A DNA stretch of 64,000 nt from Petaurus breviceps papuanus (Eukaryota > Chordata > Mammalia > Diprotodontia > Petauridae): positions 10,489,305 to 10,553,304 of the forward strand of contig JAMXIF010000043.1 in the NCBI GenBank assembly GCA_028583685.1, read 5' to 3'. The notes beneath the pieces are model-generated. The model was not told the DNA's origin. It saw only the letters and a program-made list of their open reading frames with translations, and made no database searches. The first letter of the stretch is position 1. Each line of letters begins with the position of its first letter. A program made the position numbers and the translations under genes. This document shows, one piece after another, positions 44,871-56,454 of the stretch.

Positions 44871-46549
44871 ATATTATAATGAAATATTCACAGGTATTCA
44901 TGCCAGAATCCAGTGAATTTTCATCATCTAATATGTTCTCAATAAGGGGTTTTCCACAGATCTATGCAGTCCAGTGCTAAATTCAGTTGAAAGAATAAAA
45001 CATTATAAGAGTAGATGGAAAAATTGGCTCTCCATGAAGGGTAATTTCAGGAGCACTGGAACATTTCCTACCTCCCCAAAAGAATATGTCACTGCAACAT
45101 GTATCTAGAATTTCTATATTAGGTAGTCATTTTTAATCTCTTATTTTTTCCTTAATGACTCAACTGATGAAAACAGAAATCAAACATCTGCTGATTGATA
45201 TGCCTATTGGTTTACTGAGTATTAGTACCTCCTAAGTTCCTTCCCAAACCTGCTCATCTGGCAATATCATTTAGGAGGCATCCCTCCACCCCTTATTCTG
45301 GAATTCCTTTTCCTTAACAGCATGATTCCTAAGAAGTCTTCATCCATCATTTTTATCTGTTTGTGAATGAGTTTCAAATATTTTTCTGAAGGTAGATTTT
45401 GAGAGAAAGAGGTAACTTGGGGGAGAATGGGGGGAAGTACATGGAAAAGGGGACAGGATATGGGAAAAACTCAGACAACCTCATCATTTTGCATAAGGCA
45501 GCTCTGGGAAAATGGCTCCAATTTCTAGTGATAAACAGGATTTCTGTGACCCAGCATTTACATTCCAAGATCAGGAGGGATACTACTTTGAGCATTTGCA
45601 TCCTGGTCTTTCTGTTTTTATCTCTAAAGGCACAAGTATGAGGATCAGCTGCTTCTCCTTTCCTGAGCTGTTGCCTGCCTGAAGTTGGTCTTCTTAGCTT
45701 TCTATTTGTAATGAATTCCAATGTACTTACATCTTTCTGGGGATTAAGCCTGACAGTGACAGCCCACAATAAAGAGACCACGAGGTCACACAACAATATA
45801 TGAAGAAGGATGAACTACAATTAAGCCAACATAATTGCATACAAGCAGCACCCTCCAAAAAAGAAACAATAAATCTCTAGTTCAAAATAATGAGGGTTCT
45901 GGAGATGAGAACATTGGTACAGCTTAATCTAGCTGTCCTCAAACTTCACAGCAAGAAAAAAAATAACATGGATAACAAATATCACCAAGGTCTCCTGTGC
46001 TCCAGGAGTAAGCCTCTCCCTTAAAGATGGGGGGGAAAAAGTAGATTTTCTGTTATTAAGTACTTAATTCCCTGCTGGCTTGTTGTTTAGATGAACAATT
46101 GGGTCTACCTTTATTACTGAAGCCAGCTTTCAATTATGAGGGTAATGGGGAAAAACCTTATCGAGAATTAGCCAAACCCACAGCTAATCAGCAGAATATG
46201 CAAATTAAGACACAATTCATCCTGTTTATTAGTATTTTCATTTCAACAGATAGTTGAGTTGTATATGCCACAAAATTATTTCTAAAATCCAACAGCCCCG
46301 TTCTTTTACCCATTCTGAGATGGGTAAAATTAGGACTGTGAATAAGGGGCCCTCATTCTTATTCAAAGTTATCCAGAAAACTGTCTCTAATACCTTGGGG
46401 TGAGAATGTCATTGTGTAAGACTTAGGAGCCTCAACTCAGATGATTCTTTTGACTTGGGAAAAAATCAAATATTAGAAAGATTGAATCCATTCACTGTCA
46501 TAGTACTTTTCGAACAAAACACCCCTCTCTGGCCACTTTATGTGTTGTC
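44871..46549. other. Repeat-poor stretch; possible conserved noncoding segment
   Basis: 1.7 kb with no recognised repeat. The part at 46040-46270 has a perfect octamer ATGCAAAT (46198-46205) with nearby homeodomain-type cores (TTCAATTATG, GCTAATCAG). The minus-strand 140-codon frame at 45374-45796 has no recognised domain. Confidence 0.45.
46198..46205 (+). promoter_or_regulatory. Perfect octamer (POU-type) motif
   Basis: ATGCAAAT, in AT-rich sequence with ATTA cores within 100 bp. An 8-mer is expected by chance about once per strand in a window this size, so only its repeat-poor context makes it notable. Confidence 0.2.
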
Positions 46550-46640
46550 ATTCCCTATTAGATTATAAGTTCCTTTTGGGCAGGGACTATATTTTTTATT
46601 TGTATCCCCAAAACTGGCACATAGCCCTTAATAATTGCTT
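46550..46640 (+). mobile_element. L2 3' tip
   Basis: TTAGATTATAAGTTCCTTTT, GGGCAGGGACTATATTTTTT, CTGGCACATAGCCCTTAATA. Confidence 0.75.
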
Positions 46641-47006
46641 TTCCTCTCATTCCAATGGTAGAGATATATAAAAATTGTTATCGCTTCTGACTTCAATTTT
46701 TCAAGGGTCTATGATTTCATCCATACAGGTAGTCTATTCACTGATACATTGATGCACCATTCTAAGAGAAACATTTTTTGACAGTTTAAAGGAGTGAAAA
46801 ATTAATCCTGAGACTAACTTGATGGTTAATTTTTCTAAAGATAGCCTGCTTAGCTAATTTAGAGAATAGTTAGGTAATCCACCTGAAAAAAGTAATCCAA
46901 TCAATATTACCATTGCCTTTTGGAAGGGCATTTCAATCCATTATCCCATTGTTCCACTTTCTATAGTTGTGATTTCTTGGGACTAAATAGTTTCTCCAAA
47001 CACCAC
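46641..47006. other. Unassigned sequence
   Basis: Nothing recognised. Confidence 0.5.
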
Positions 47007-47645
47007 TGTTGGGCTTTAGGGTTAGGGGTACTTGAGACCCCAAAATACCAACACTCTGGGTCTTGCTGAATGAATTCAACTCAAGTCTTCTCTCAGCCAA
47101 AGAAAAGCAAAGTTAAAGATTCACCATAATGGATAGTCTTAAGAAGCCAAAGCATGCTGCTTGTATTGACAAGTGGACCAGAACAATGACACAGACTGAG
47201 TCTGAGCTAGACTGAATCTGAGCCTCTTCCTGGAGGCAGACCGTATACACAGAAAGACTGTGGGAGGTTGTCTAGTAGTCTGGGAGGAAGGGTCTAGGGA
47301 GGGTCTTGAGAAGGAATCTAAGGAGGATCTAGATGAGAGAAACTCCATGAACCAAGAGAATGGGATTTTGATGGGATCAAGGGTGGGAAACAACTTGAAG
47401 TAACAGACAGTGAAGGGCTAGGCTAGTTTAAGGGTAAAAGATTTGGTCATAGATATTTTGATAGGATTCAGGGTGGGAGGTAGCTGAAGACTCCCTGGAG
47501 ATAACAGATAATGGAGGGCGAGGCTAGGTTAAAGGCAACTGAGAGTCACTCATGTTAATAATGGAAGGCTTTTGGCCTCTGGGGAATGCCAGATCAAGTA
47601 GGAAGATTCAAGGGCTTCCCAGAGACTAAACCCCATCACTACTGC
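47007..47645 (-). mobile_element. Probable solo LTR
   Basis: TG...CA-type ends (the + strand starts TGTTGGGCTTTAGGG; right edge near 47632-47649). On the minus strand the end region reads CTTTAACTTTGCTTTTC then GAAGACTTGAGTTGAATTCA, like the R/U5 part of the LTR at 49829. No internal retroviral sequence attached; an old fossil, boundaries approximate, no TSD resolved. Confidence 0.5.
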
Positions 47646-47649
47646 CCCA

Positions 47650-47770
47650 TATTTGTTGTCAGATGTAAGTTCCTTGAGCACAAGGAGTATCTGGATTTTG
47701 TATTTTTACCCATAATCCTTAGTGAAATGCTTGACACATAATAAATGCTTAATGAATGTTCATTCATTTT
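47650..47770 (+). mobile_element. L2 3' tip
   Basis: AGATGTAAGTTCCTTGAGCA, TTGACACATAATAAATGCTT. Confidence 0.75.
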
Positions 47771-48805
47771 TCTCATTCATTCATTCCTTTATTCATCATG
47801 GACACCATTCTGAAAAACCTTCAGCTTAATGTGACCTGACAGAGATTGTGATACGTAGGCATAACCTTGGAAAATGCAGGGTTACCTCTGTACTTACAAA
47901 AGAATGAAAAAATTGTTTACTATTCACCAAAAACTGTGATAAATACTAGGGATACAAATAGAAATATGAGAAAACTCCTACTTTCAAGGAATTCATACCA
48001 CAATTGACAGGGAAAACATATTATAAGAGAGTCAGTAACAAGGTAGAGGGAAAAGCCTAAAAGAAATGAATGGAAAAGCAAGTGAAATGGCAAGACTGGG
48101 TGATTTTCGGTGTCCTTCTGTGGCACTTGAGAAGGGGATTTGAGGATAAGATATTACAAAACACCTGACTTCAGTGATAATCAAAGGGGATAGTAGGTTT
48201 ATATGTTCCTGGGTATAGGGAGAAGTGGTAAAAAAAAAAAAGAAACTACATTTGTATGTATGCATCCAGAGTCAATACTGTATATCCAATATATAATACT
48301 GATAAATACACACATACATACAATATATACAAACATTCTAAAAATAGGTTTATTTCGTTGTTATTTTTCATTTCATTTTTAGGATTTTCCAAATGACTAT
48401 TATTTTTCCCTAAAGGAACATTTTAGTTTCTAGCAAAATATTGCCGGTTGTCCCAGTCTAAACAGTTCATCTTTTTCCTTTGAATTTAGATTCTATAGGC
48501 TTTGGGCAGAAGAACTGGTCTTGGAGTATGTCACTATTCTGCTATTCTTTCTTTTTAATACTTGCACAGGTAAATACAATGGCCTTTTTTTCTGATTGAA
48601 AGTATTGGAATGTAAGCTAATTGAAAGCATTTTCAGGACAACTCCAGTAGGAAAGTGACAGGGATATCATATACTTGGTCCCATTCCTATATGATTTTGA
48701 TTATTTATGTTATCTTTACATTTCAAAAACTTTCTGTTTTCTGGAGCTTGGAGATTTTAATTTTTTTTTTATGGCACTTCATATTAAAACTGTTGTTAAA
48801 TTCTT
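47771..48805. other. Mostly unassigned, weak L2 piece
   Basis: 47920-48080 resembles a reversed L2 end (AAACTCCTACTTTCAAGGAA). The rest is unassigned AT-rich sequence. Confidence 0.5.
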
Positions 48806-49096
48806 ATTGGTCAGAGGCAGAGCCAAGATGGCAAGTAGAGGAGAAATCTCTTAACATTTTCCTTTGAATACTTTAAAATAAATCATCCAATCAAATTCTG
48901 TAGTACCATAGTCAACAAAAAGTTAAGTTAAGACATTTTTCAGTGTAAGACGACTTAGGAAGTCAGATGGAGTGGTCTGTGATACCATTGTGGGGCTGGT
49001 TCAGAGTGGATGGTGCAGCAACAGCAGGTGGAGGCCTTGGAGGCTGTAGAAATAGCAGCAGCAGTCCCAGGAGCTCTCACCACCCAGAAACAGATA

Positions 49097-49390
49097 GTTG
49101 TTGTTCATATTTTCTTGAAGAGGACCAATGCCATCAGGAAGGTGACCCAAAAGTGAATGGAATTGAAGTGGAGCAGGATTGTGTAAAGTCATCAGGCTCA
49201 CCTTCCTCTACAGTCATCTGAGTCCAGTGGTAAGACATAGGTCAGGATGACCAGAGAAGGCCCCAGATGCAGTGGGAAACCTTTCCCAGGCTTCAGTTTG
49301 TCTGAAGCAACACCCATTCAGTGATTTAAGGTTAGGTAAGAAGTAAGGCAAAAGATTGTCTGGTTTCCCTACTCAAAAAAAAAAAAAATC
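49097..49390 (+). mobile_element. Marsupial repeat, relative of 40040-40530
   Basis: TTCTTGAAGAGGACCAATGC, GTGTAAAGTCATCAGGCTCA, GTCATCTGAGTCCAGTGGTA, GGTCAGGATGACC; ends in an A15 run. Inserted in the L1 5' UTR. Confidence 0.7.
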
Positions 49391-49828
49391 TGGGAAGGGA
49401 AGATCCTCAGGGTTTCTGGCCAGAGAAGAAACAATTGTTATTTACACTCACTCTAAGCCCTCAAAACTCAAACAATGACCTAGTGAGGTTTGGGCTGGAA
49501 CCTATTATTGGCCAATCAATAAAAGGCAAGTAATTTGGGTTTAAGGCATAGTCAAATAGCTGTATTTGGACACCAATGGGTTTCTATCAAAGTCTGATTT
49601 TCCATTATAAATGAAACTCCATGGGGCAAAAGCATTGATTTTCCCCAGTTTTTCAGGAAAAACAAATATAGAATAAATAAGTAGACCAGGGAGAAAAAAT
49701 ATTTAGCCCCCAACCCCAAGATATCTTGCAAGTTTTAACTGATCAAAATTTATATTCTTTTGGGCAGAACACCTACATGTAAGGGTATGATTTCTCATGT
49801 GTAGAGAGTGAGAGGAGGAAAGAAGTAA
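49391..49828. other. Unassigned insert within L1
   Basis: About 440 bp that is neither L1 5' UTR nor a family I can name. It borders an LTR and might be linked to it. Confidence 0.4.
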
Positions 49829-50256
49829 TGTGGTTTGGGGTTGCTGGGAACCCAGAAATTTCAGGGTGCAGGGAGGCATCCACTTGGAATGAATTCACAC
49901 ACTCAGACCTTCCAGGTTAAAGACAAGGTTTATCTTAACACCAAAAGAAGTGGATAGGGTTCCTAGTGAACCTGCAATTTTATATTTACATATAAAAAAG
50001 ACAGTGAAAAGATTTGGATGGGATTAAGGAGAGTAAGTAGTTTGTGGTGGGCCAGTTACAACTGTGAAAGGATCCAAGTAGGATAATTAGACAATCTAGA
50101 TGGGATTAAGGATAGGTCCTTGTATGCTAGTAGTCTGGGGTGGTTGGAGGTGCAAGTGACCTGGGCTGTTGAAATGTATGGAAAAATCCAGGGACTGGGT
50201 TGTTTACAAAGACATGGTCTCTCCTTTTAGGGGTCCATGTCCCAGCACCATATCAA
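49829..50256 (-). mobile_element. Probable solo LTR within L1
   Basis: The + strand starts TGTGGTTTGGGGTTGC. On the minus strand the terminal region holds GATAAACCTTGTCTTTAACC and GTGTGAATTCATTCC before the CCAAACCACA end, resembling the LTR at 47007. Its other edge (near CAGCACCATATCA) is uncertain. Fossil, no coding parts. Confidence 0.5.
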
Positions 50257-50371
50257 AAGGAAGTAAAGAAGGGAATAAGGAAGAAGGAAGAAAGGAACCC
50301 AATTCCCCAATTGCCCAACTAGAACTGGTCAGTTCAGTCCCCAGTGTGGCAGCTACCTCCTATTCATAGAG

Positions 50372-50545
50372 GTGATTGTCTTTCATTCCTAAAGAGAACC
50401 AATGGCATCTGGAGGCTGATGTCTTGATTTGCAAGTGAACTGGATTTAAATGAGGCAGGGCTGTGCAAAGTTATCAACCTCACTTTCTTCTAGAATCATC
50501 TGAGTTCAGTGGCAAGACATAGGTCAGGATGATTGGACAGAAATA
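50372..50545 (+). mobile_element. Marsupial repeat, third copy
   Basis: AAGAGAACCAATGGCATCTG, GATGTCTTGATTTGCAAGTG, AAATGAGGCAGGGCTGTGCA, TGAGTTCAGTGGCAAGACAT. Confidence 0.75.
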
Positions 50546-51026
50546 ACACAGGAATGAACAATTGGTCAGAAAGAGAGTATAGGGGATCCCTGGGAGAGAA
50601 ATGAATGTGCCGACTGAGTCCTAATTAGCAACTCCATTGCACATTACCAAGTTCTGAGTAGCAGTTCCATGTTGGAGAGGAGTGCTTGTAGTCACAAAGG
50701 AATAGAGGTCCTGGTTGCAGTTCTAGAACAAAGAGAGGAGTTCTAGTGCTTGTGGTCTGATGGAACAGGGTCACTTCCTGGGCAAGGAACAGGATGCAGA
50801 CAGACCAGGAGAGCAGTGACTATACCTCTCACCAGATCACACTACTTTAGACTCAGTCAAAACTTATAGAACCCATAAACTAGCTACTAAAATGGGTGGA
50901 AATGTCCAAAATTTGGGAAATGATGAGACCCTCCCCACACACACACAACTTCCCTCCCCCTTATAAGTGAGCAGAGACCAATTCTAATATAAAAATTCAA
51001 AGTCAAGAAATAAACTGTAGAATATA

Positions 51027-51028
<2 letters not shown>

Positions 51029-51071
<43 letters not shown>
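51029..51071. repeat. (CA)n microsatellite
   Basis: About 21 CA units within the L1 5' region. Confidence 0.97.
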
Positions 51072-51073
<2 letters not shown>

Positions 51074-51099
51074 CAAATGGGGGTAGAGGAACACAAATA

Positions 51100-52000
51100 T
51101 GGTGACAGGAAAGCTCAAAACAAATTCAGAAGAAAACTCCATGAAAATATCAATAAACAAAGCCTAAAACAAAATTGCAGATTGAACGGCAGCTGAGAAG
51201 AATTCCTAAATGTGCTAAAGAAGAATTTTTTAAAAGAGCAAAAAATATTAAAAATCAAATGAGAGTAAAAGAGAAAAAAACAGAGGAACAATGAGGGCAG
51301 TACAAGAAAATTATGAAAAGAGAGTAACTTTGTAAAGCAGGCACAAAAGAAATAAAGAAAATAACTCCTTAAAAATCAAAGTTTTACAAATAGGAAAAAA
51401 AGGTACAAAACTTCACTGAAGAAAATAATTCCTTAAATATTAGAATTTTTCAAATGGAACTAATAATTCCACAAAACCAAATCAAGAAACAATGAAATCA
51501 AATAAAAAGAATAAAAAAAAATAGAAGGAATTATGATATATCTCATTGGATCTTAAAGAGATAATTTAAGAATTATTAGACTACTCAAAAGACATGATAA
51601 TAAAATATTGACTTAGCATTTCAAAATTTATTTTTAAAAATAGCCCAGATATTTTAGAATCAGAATAACAAAATGGGAATTGAAAGAATTCACAAATCAA
51701 TTCCTGAAAGAGATCCCAAAATGAAAATTCCTAAGAATATCTTAAACAAATTCCAGAGCTTCCAGCTAGCAGGTAGAAAGAGACCTAAAGACTTTGGTGA
51801 CACAAGGATTTAGCAGCTACTTCTAAAGAACATTAGAGAGCATGCAATATGATATTCTGTAAGACAAAGGAACTAGGATTACAACCAAAATTAAGCATAG
51901 CTTGCTCACCAAAAGTGAGTATAATCTTCAAGGGGGAAAAAACAGATAGTTAATGAAAGATAAGACTTTCAAGCATTCTTGATGAAATGACTAGAGCTGA
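51100..52000 (+). pseudogene. L1 ORF1 relic
   Basis: Order of blocks matches ORF1 of the HAL1 at 9903: a Lys/Glu-rich coiled-coil region (51160-51560), GAATTGAAAGAATTCACAAA (RRM part, IERIHK-like), ATCCCAAAATGAAAATTCCT, and the C-terminal AAAAGTGAGTATAATCTTCA then TTTCAAGCATTCTTGATGAA. Many stops and frameshifts; A-rich and more diverged than the HAL1 copies. Non-functional. Confidence 0.7.
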
Positions 52001-52088
52001 ACAGAAAATTTAACATTCAAACACAAGACTCAAGAGAAGAACACAAAAGTAAAGGGAACAAGAGAAATGATTTAGGGACTTAATGAGG

Positions 52089-52781
52089 TGTAATAGTAAT
52101 GGAATTTGAAGATTCTCTTGTATTGGCAAGCTAACAGGTACTTAGCACTTAGTTTGAAGTTAAGTATTAAGACCCAGAACTTGTGAATCACACAGTGGGA
52201 TGGATTTCCTGATGTAACAGGAAGGGGATAGAACAGGGAGGAACTAATATCTTATTTAGGGAGAAGCACAAGCTGGAGAGTCAGAACTTCTTGGAGCAAG
52301 CAGCTGTGGAGGCTGAGGAGGAGAGACCCAGGCTGGAGAAGGTGATTTTGATTTTGAGAACAGAGTTTATGGTGGCAGAGCTTCTTCTGAGAGCCAGCTG
52401 GAACTTCTGCTGAGAATTTTCTTCTGTGAACTTCTGCTTCAAGCTTCTGAGAACCAGGCTGAGGAGCTACCGTGATGAGAGAGGAGGATCTCTCCTTGAG
52501 GGAACCTGTTCTGTTGTGCAGGCTTGTGAATATGGGTGTTCACTGCATTAACCATGTGTACCAACTTCGTGGTTACTGTAATGACTTTTACTTTCTGGTT
52601 CTGGGACTCAGTTTTCTGGTATTGGAATAAAGGCTTTGGTTCTGTCCTCCATGTGGATATATTTTGTGATTATTTTGTGTTTCACATTTTGTGATTATAT
52701 TTTGTTATATTTTGTGATTCACAACTATATCAGCATATTCATAACCACCATAGGCATTGTGAATATTGCATTATTGTTACA
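52089..52781 (+). mobile_element. Solo retroviral LTR, 693 bp, with 5-bp TSD
   Basis: Begins TGTAATAG and ends TTGTTACA (short inverted ends, TG...CA). TGAGG precedes and TAAGG follows, a 5-bp duplication with one mismatch. It sits between L1 ORF1 and the linker: the L1 phrase 'AACTTAATCAAAGTTGAACTG-like' is split exactly there. An AATAAA (GGAATAAAGGC) lies near 52626. No internal part remains, as after LTR-LTR recombination. Younger than the L1 host. Confidence 0.8.
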
Positions 52782-53253
52782 TAAGGTTAAACTGTTTACA
52801 TTCTTACATGAGAAGATGAGACATATAACTCCTAAGAACTTCATAATTATTAGGGCAGTTAGAAGGAGTCTAAATAGACAGACAGCACAAGTGTGAGTAA
52901 ATTATGTTGCATGACCTAAAAAAACAAAAAGGAAGGGGGAGAAATGAGGATGCAGTGGGAGAAGGAAGAAGGAAGAGGGGGGAAATATCTCACATAAAAG
53001 CAGCTCACAAATATGAGTATAGTGGAGGAGATTCAGAAAAGCAGGGTGGGGGAGGGAGGGAAATGAGCAATGCTTGAACTTCACTCTCATCTGAACTGGT
53101 TCAAAGGGGGAAGAATATACACTCACATAGTCATAAAACTCTATCTTATCCAATAGGGAAGCAGGAGATGAAGAGGCTAAGAGAAAGGTAGAGGGTGATA
53201 AGAGTGAGGGAGGATTACAGGAAACAGTAGCCAGAAGCTAAACAGACTTTTGA

Positions 53254-53254
53254 G

Positions 53255-53318
<64 letters not shown>

Positions 53319-53366
53319 GGCAGGCAGACAGACAGGCAGACAGAGACAGACAGAGAGACAGAGACT
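53254..53366. repeat. (GA)n then (GACA)n microsatellite
   Basis: GAGAGA followed by about 20 GACA/GGCA units, ending 12 bp before the ORF2 start. Confidence 0.97.
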
Positions 53367-53378
53367 GAGAAATTCACA

Positions 53379-54800
53379 ATGATCATAACTTTGAATGTGA
53401 ATGGGATGAACTCACCAATTAAATGGAAGTGAATAACAAAAGAGATCAGAAACCACAATCCATAATATGTTGTTTACAAGAAACATAGTTAAACAAACTT
53501 AGTCAGAGTAAAAATAAAGGGCTGCAGCAGAATATATTTTGCTTCAGCTGAAGTCAAAAAGGCAGGGGTAGCAATCATTACCTCAGACAAAACAAAAGCA
53601 AAAATAGACCTAATTAAAATAGATAATCAGGAAAATTAAACATTGCTAAAATATACCATATACGATGAAGTAATATCAATTCTAAATGCTCATGAACCAA
53701 ATAGCATAGGATTCCAATTCTTAAAGGAAATATTAGTTTTGGGGGAAATAGACAGTGAAACTATAATAGTAGAGGATGTCAACTTTCCCTTCTCAGAATG
53801 AGATAAACCTAAACATTACAAAAAAAAAGAAAAAAATTTAGGGAGATGAATATAATTTTGAGAAAAGTTAGATATGATAGACCTCTGGAGAAAATTGAAT
53901 GGGAATAGAGAGGAATATAGCTTTTCCTCAGCTGGATATGACACCTTCATAACATTTGACCATGTATTAGGACATAAAAACCTCACAATCAAATACAGAA
54001 AAATAGAAATATTAATGTACATTAATCATACCATAAGAGATAAAATAAAAATTATATTCAATATATGTATTCAATATGTTCAATATATATCATAATATAT
54101 TATTATATAATTATATAATATAAATTCAATATATATTCAATATAAATTCAGTATATACTCAATATAAAATTATATTAAATAAAGTGCCCTGGAAGCATAG
54201 ATTAAGAATGAGTTGAAACCAAATAATCTAATCCTAAAGAACTCAGTGAGTCAAAGAACAAATTGCAGAAGCAATTGATATTTTATTAAAGAGAATGACA
54301 AAAATGAGGTAATATATGGAAATTCATGGGGTGCAGTCAAAGTAGTACATAGGGGAAATTTTATGCCTCTAAATCTTTATATCAGAAAGGGAGAAAAAGC
54401 AGATCAATTAATTGGGTACTGTAATAAAAAACACCTTGAAAAATAATAAATTAAAAACTCCCAATTAAATACCAAATCAGTTATCCTAAAAATCAAACTT
54501 GACACTAATAAAATTGAAAGTCTGCATCCCAAAGAGATAAAAGAGAAATGAAAAGTATTTACATATACAAAAATAATTATGACAACTCTGTAGTGGCAAA
54601 GAATCGGAAATTGAGGAAATGTTCATCAGTTGGGAAATGGTTAGAATACTTGTGGTTATATCATTGTAATGAAATACTATTGCATTATAAAAAATGACAA
54701 GGGGAATACATCCAGAAAAAATGTAGGGGAGATTTATATAAACTGATTTAAAGTGAAGTGAGGAGAACCAGGAGAACATTGTACACAGTAACAGCAATAT
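53379..54800 (+). pseudogene. L1 ORF2 relic: endonuclease start and C-terminal end
   Basis: ORF2 encodes endonuclease and reverse transcriptase. The start reads MIITLNVNGMNSPIKWK, the canonical endonuclease beginning. Decayed endonuclease sequence follows to about 54530 (GCAGGGGTAGCAATCATTAC = AGVAII; GATATGATAGACCTCTGGAG = DMIDLWR), with AT-rich expansions. Then it jumps to the C-terminus (GTGGCAAAGAATCGG, CATCAGTTGGGAAATGG, TGAGGAGAACCAGGAGAACA). The RT domain, roughly 2.5 kb, is missing. Numerous stops and frameshifts. Confidence 0.8.
54035..54180. repeat. AT-rich ATTCAATATA-type repeat
   Basis: Irregular TTCAATATA units with ATAATATATTATTATATAA palindromic stretches; local expansion within ORF2. 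Confidence 0.8.
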
Positions 54801-55090
54801 TGCAACATTGCTTAACTGTGAAGGACATAGCTTCTGTGATCAATAAAAAACTCCACAACAATTCCAAAGAATGCTATCTACCTTTAGAGAGGGAATTGAT
54901 GAACTCTGAATATAGATTGAAGTTTTCTTTTTTGTTCTTTTTTTTTTGTTTTGGCAACATTGCTAACATGTAAATGTATTTTGCATGGCTTCACATGTAT
55001 AATGGATATCCTATTGCTTACCTTCTCTCAATGGATAGAGGAGGAGTTAGTGAGAGGGAGAGAATAAGGAACTAAAAATTAAAAAAAAAA

Positions 55091-55819
55091 TGTTAATTTT
55101 TTCTCTATGTACTTATGTTGTTTCCAAGCTATTGTGGACAACAGTTTTGGCGGTGTTAATGCTCCTGTTCCAGTAGAGGCTTTTTTTTTTTCTGTATTGT
55201 TAAGGATATTTGAAGGGACTTGTTATCTGTGAAGTTATGAAAAATATATTATTATAATCAATGATTGTGTCTGAAAAAAATAAATTTGGCTCAATTCCTT
55301 ATATATTTGAGAAAGTAGACCTTTATCAGAATTTTTGCTAATTTTTTTTCCCTGAAGTTTCCTACTTTTCTTTTAATATTGGATGCATTGGTTGTTTGTG
55401 CAATTAAAAATTTCATATAATAAAAATAATTTTATGTAATCCTATGGTCCTATGGATCCTTATGTCCTTCTGTGATCCTATTTCTTATTTTGTAATAACT
55501 ATAGCTATTAAAGGTGCTAAATTTATGAACCTGGAAGTGACATATTTCACAATTTTTAGCATGATTTTTGCAAAATTTACAATATTAAATATGTGTAAGT
55601 TCCTTTAGAATAACTGATCTTTAATTTCCATTGGCAATATCTTGAAATGTCATCATTAACTCCACTTCCATAAACAAATCCTCACGACTCATTCATGTAT
55701 TTTTTTTTCTTTTCAGAATATTATTAGATGAGTTTTCTTTTCAAAATGTTGTTTATTTTAGTTCAATTGGATATTACCCTTAGGAGGCCTTTTGAGTCTA
55801 TTTTTTGATGTTCTTCAGA
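55091..55819. mobile_element. L1 ORF2 3' fragment (-) in unassigned DNA
   Basis: 55285-55470 reversed L1: AGTAGACCTTTATCAGAATT, TTTTCTTTTAATATTGGATG, CATTGGTTGTTTGTGCAATT. The remainder of the stretch is unassigned. Confidence 0.6.
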
Positions 55820-56110
55820 ATGTACTCCTGCCTCACCTTCAGCTGTTACAAATCTTAATTTCCTTCAAAACTCTAAATAAGAGACATGAATCTTTCAAGA
55901 TCCCATCAGTTATCAGTGCCCACTAATAATACCTCACAGTGATTTTGGATATATCTCTATATCTATTTATCTGTCTACATTATTTCCCTAATAGAAATTA
56001 AAATTCCTTGAGGGCAGGGATTATTTCATTTTTGTCTTTGTATCTCTAGCATGTTTCACAGTACCTGGCACATAATGGGCTATTAATAAATACTTATTGA
56101 TTAATTGATC
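55820..56110 (+). mobile_element. L2 3' end
   Basis: AATTCCTTGAGGGCAGGGAT, CACAGTACCTGGCACATAAT, TTAATAAATACTTATTGATT. Confidence 0.85.
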
Positions 56111-56454
56111 TGCTGATTCTTAATAAATTACTTTTATGTAAAATATACTCATCTTGTTTGATAGAGAAATGGTATTGGAATAAGTTGTTATACTGCTATT
56201 TTTCATTTAAATTTCATGTTCTGTTGATTATTGGTCCCATAGGTTCACTGCTTTTATATATATACATATATGTATATATATATTTGTAAATATATAACCA
56301 CATTTATGACAATAGTCATTAATAATCTCATGCTGCCTCTACTAAATTTTGCTCTTGGCGTGCTGATGATTGTGTGTTGTCTAGTTATGTCAATGAAATA
56401 CTGGCTTTGTCTGGTCCTACTAAGAATGAAAACTTGCACTCAGGATGGATTTGG
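56111..56454. other. Unassigned AT-rich sequence
   Basis: TATATA tract at 56256-56285; otherwise nothing recognised. Confidence 0.5.

Larger units (their letters stand above)
48806..55090 (+). mobile_element. Composite L1: 5' end to poly(A), with insertions and a core deletion
   Basis: Starts with the L1-type GAGGCAGAGCCAAGATGG, continues through a 5' UTR, an ORF1 relic (about 51100-52000), a purine-rich linker (52787-53250), the start of ORF2 (53379), then skips to the ORF2 C-terminus (54530) and ends in an A run at about 55081-55090. TGTTAAATTCTT (48794) and TGTTAATTTTTTCT (55091) look like a degenerate TSD, tying both ends to one insertion. Later arrivals: a repeat at 49097, LTRs at 49829 and 52089, a repeat at 50372 and microsatellites. 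Confidence 0.75.

Noticed and set aside
45374-45796. 140-codon minus-strand frame in repeat-poor DNA
   Set aside because: No domain, no recognisable start or splice context, and the N-terminal region changes character along its length; not enough to call a gene.
50258-50298. Purine-rich tract that could be a retroviral polypurine tract
   Set aside because: The adjoining LTR reads better on the minus strand, and the tract is not directly against a TG start in the right orientation.
53254-53366. Regular short repeats that might suggest a CRISPR array
   Set aside because: Units are 4 bp without spacers; a eukaryotic microsatellite.
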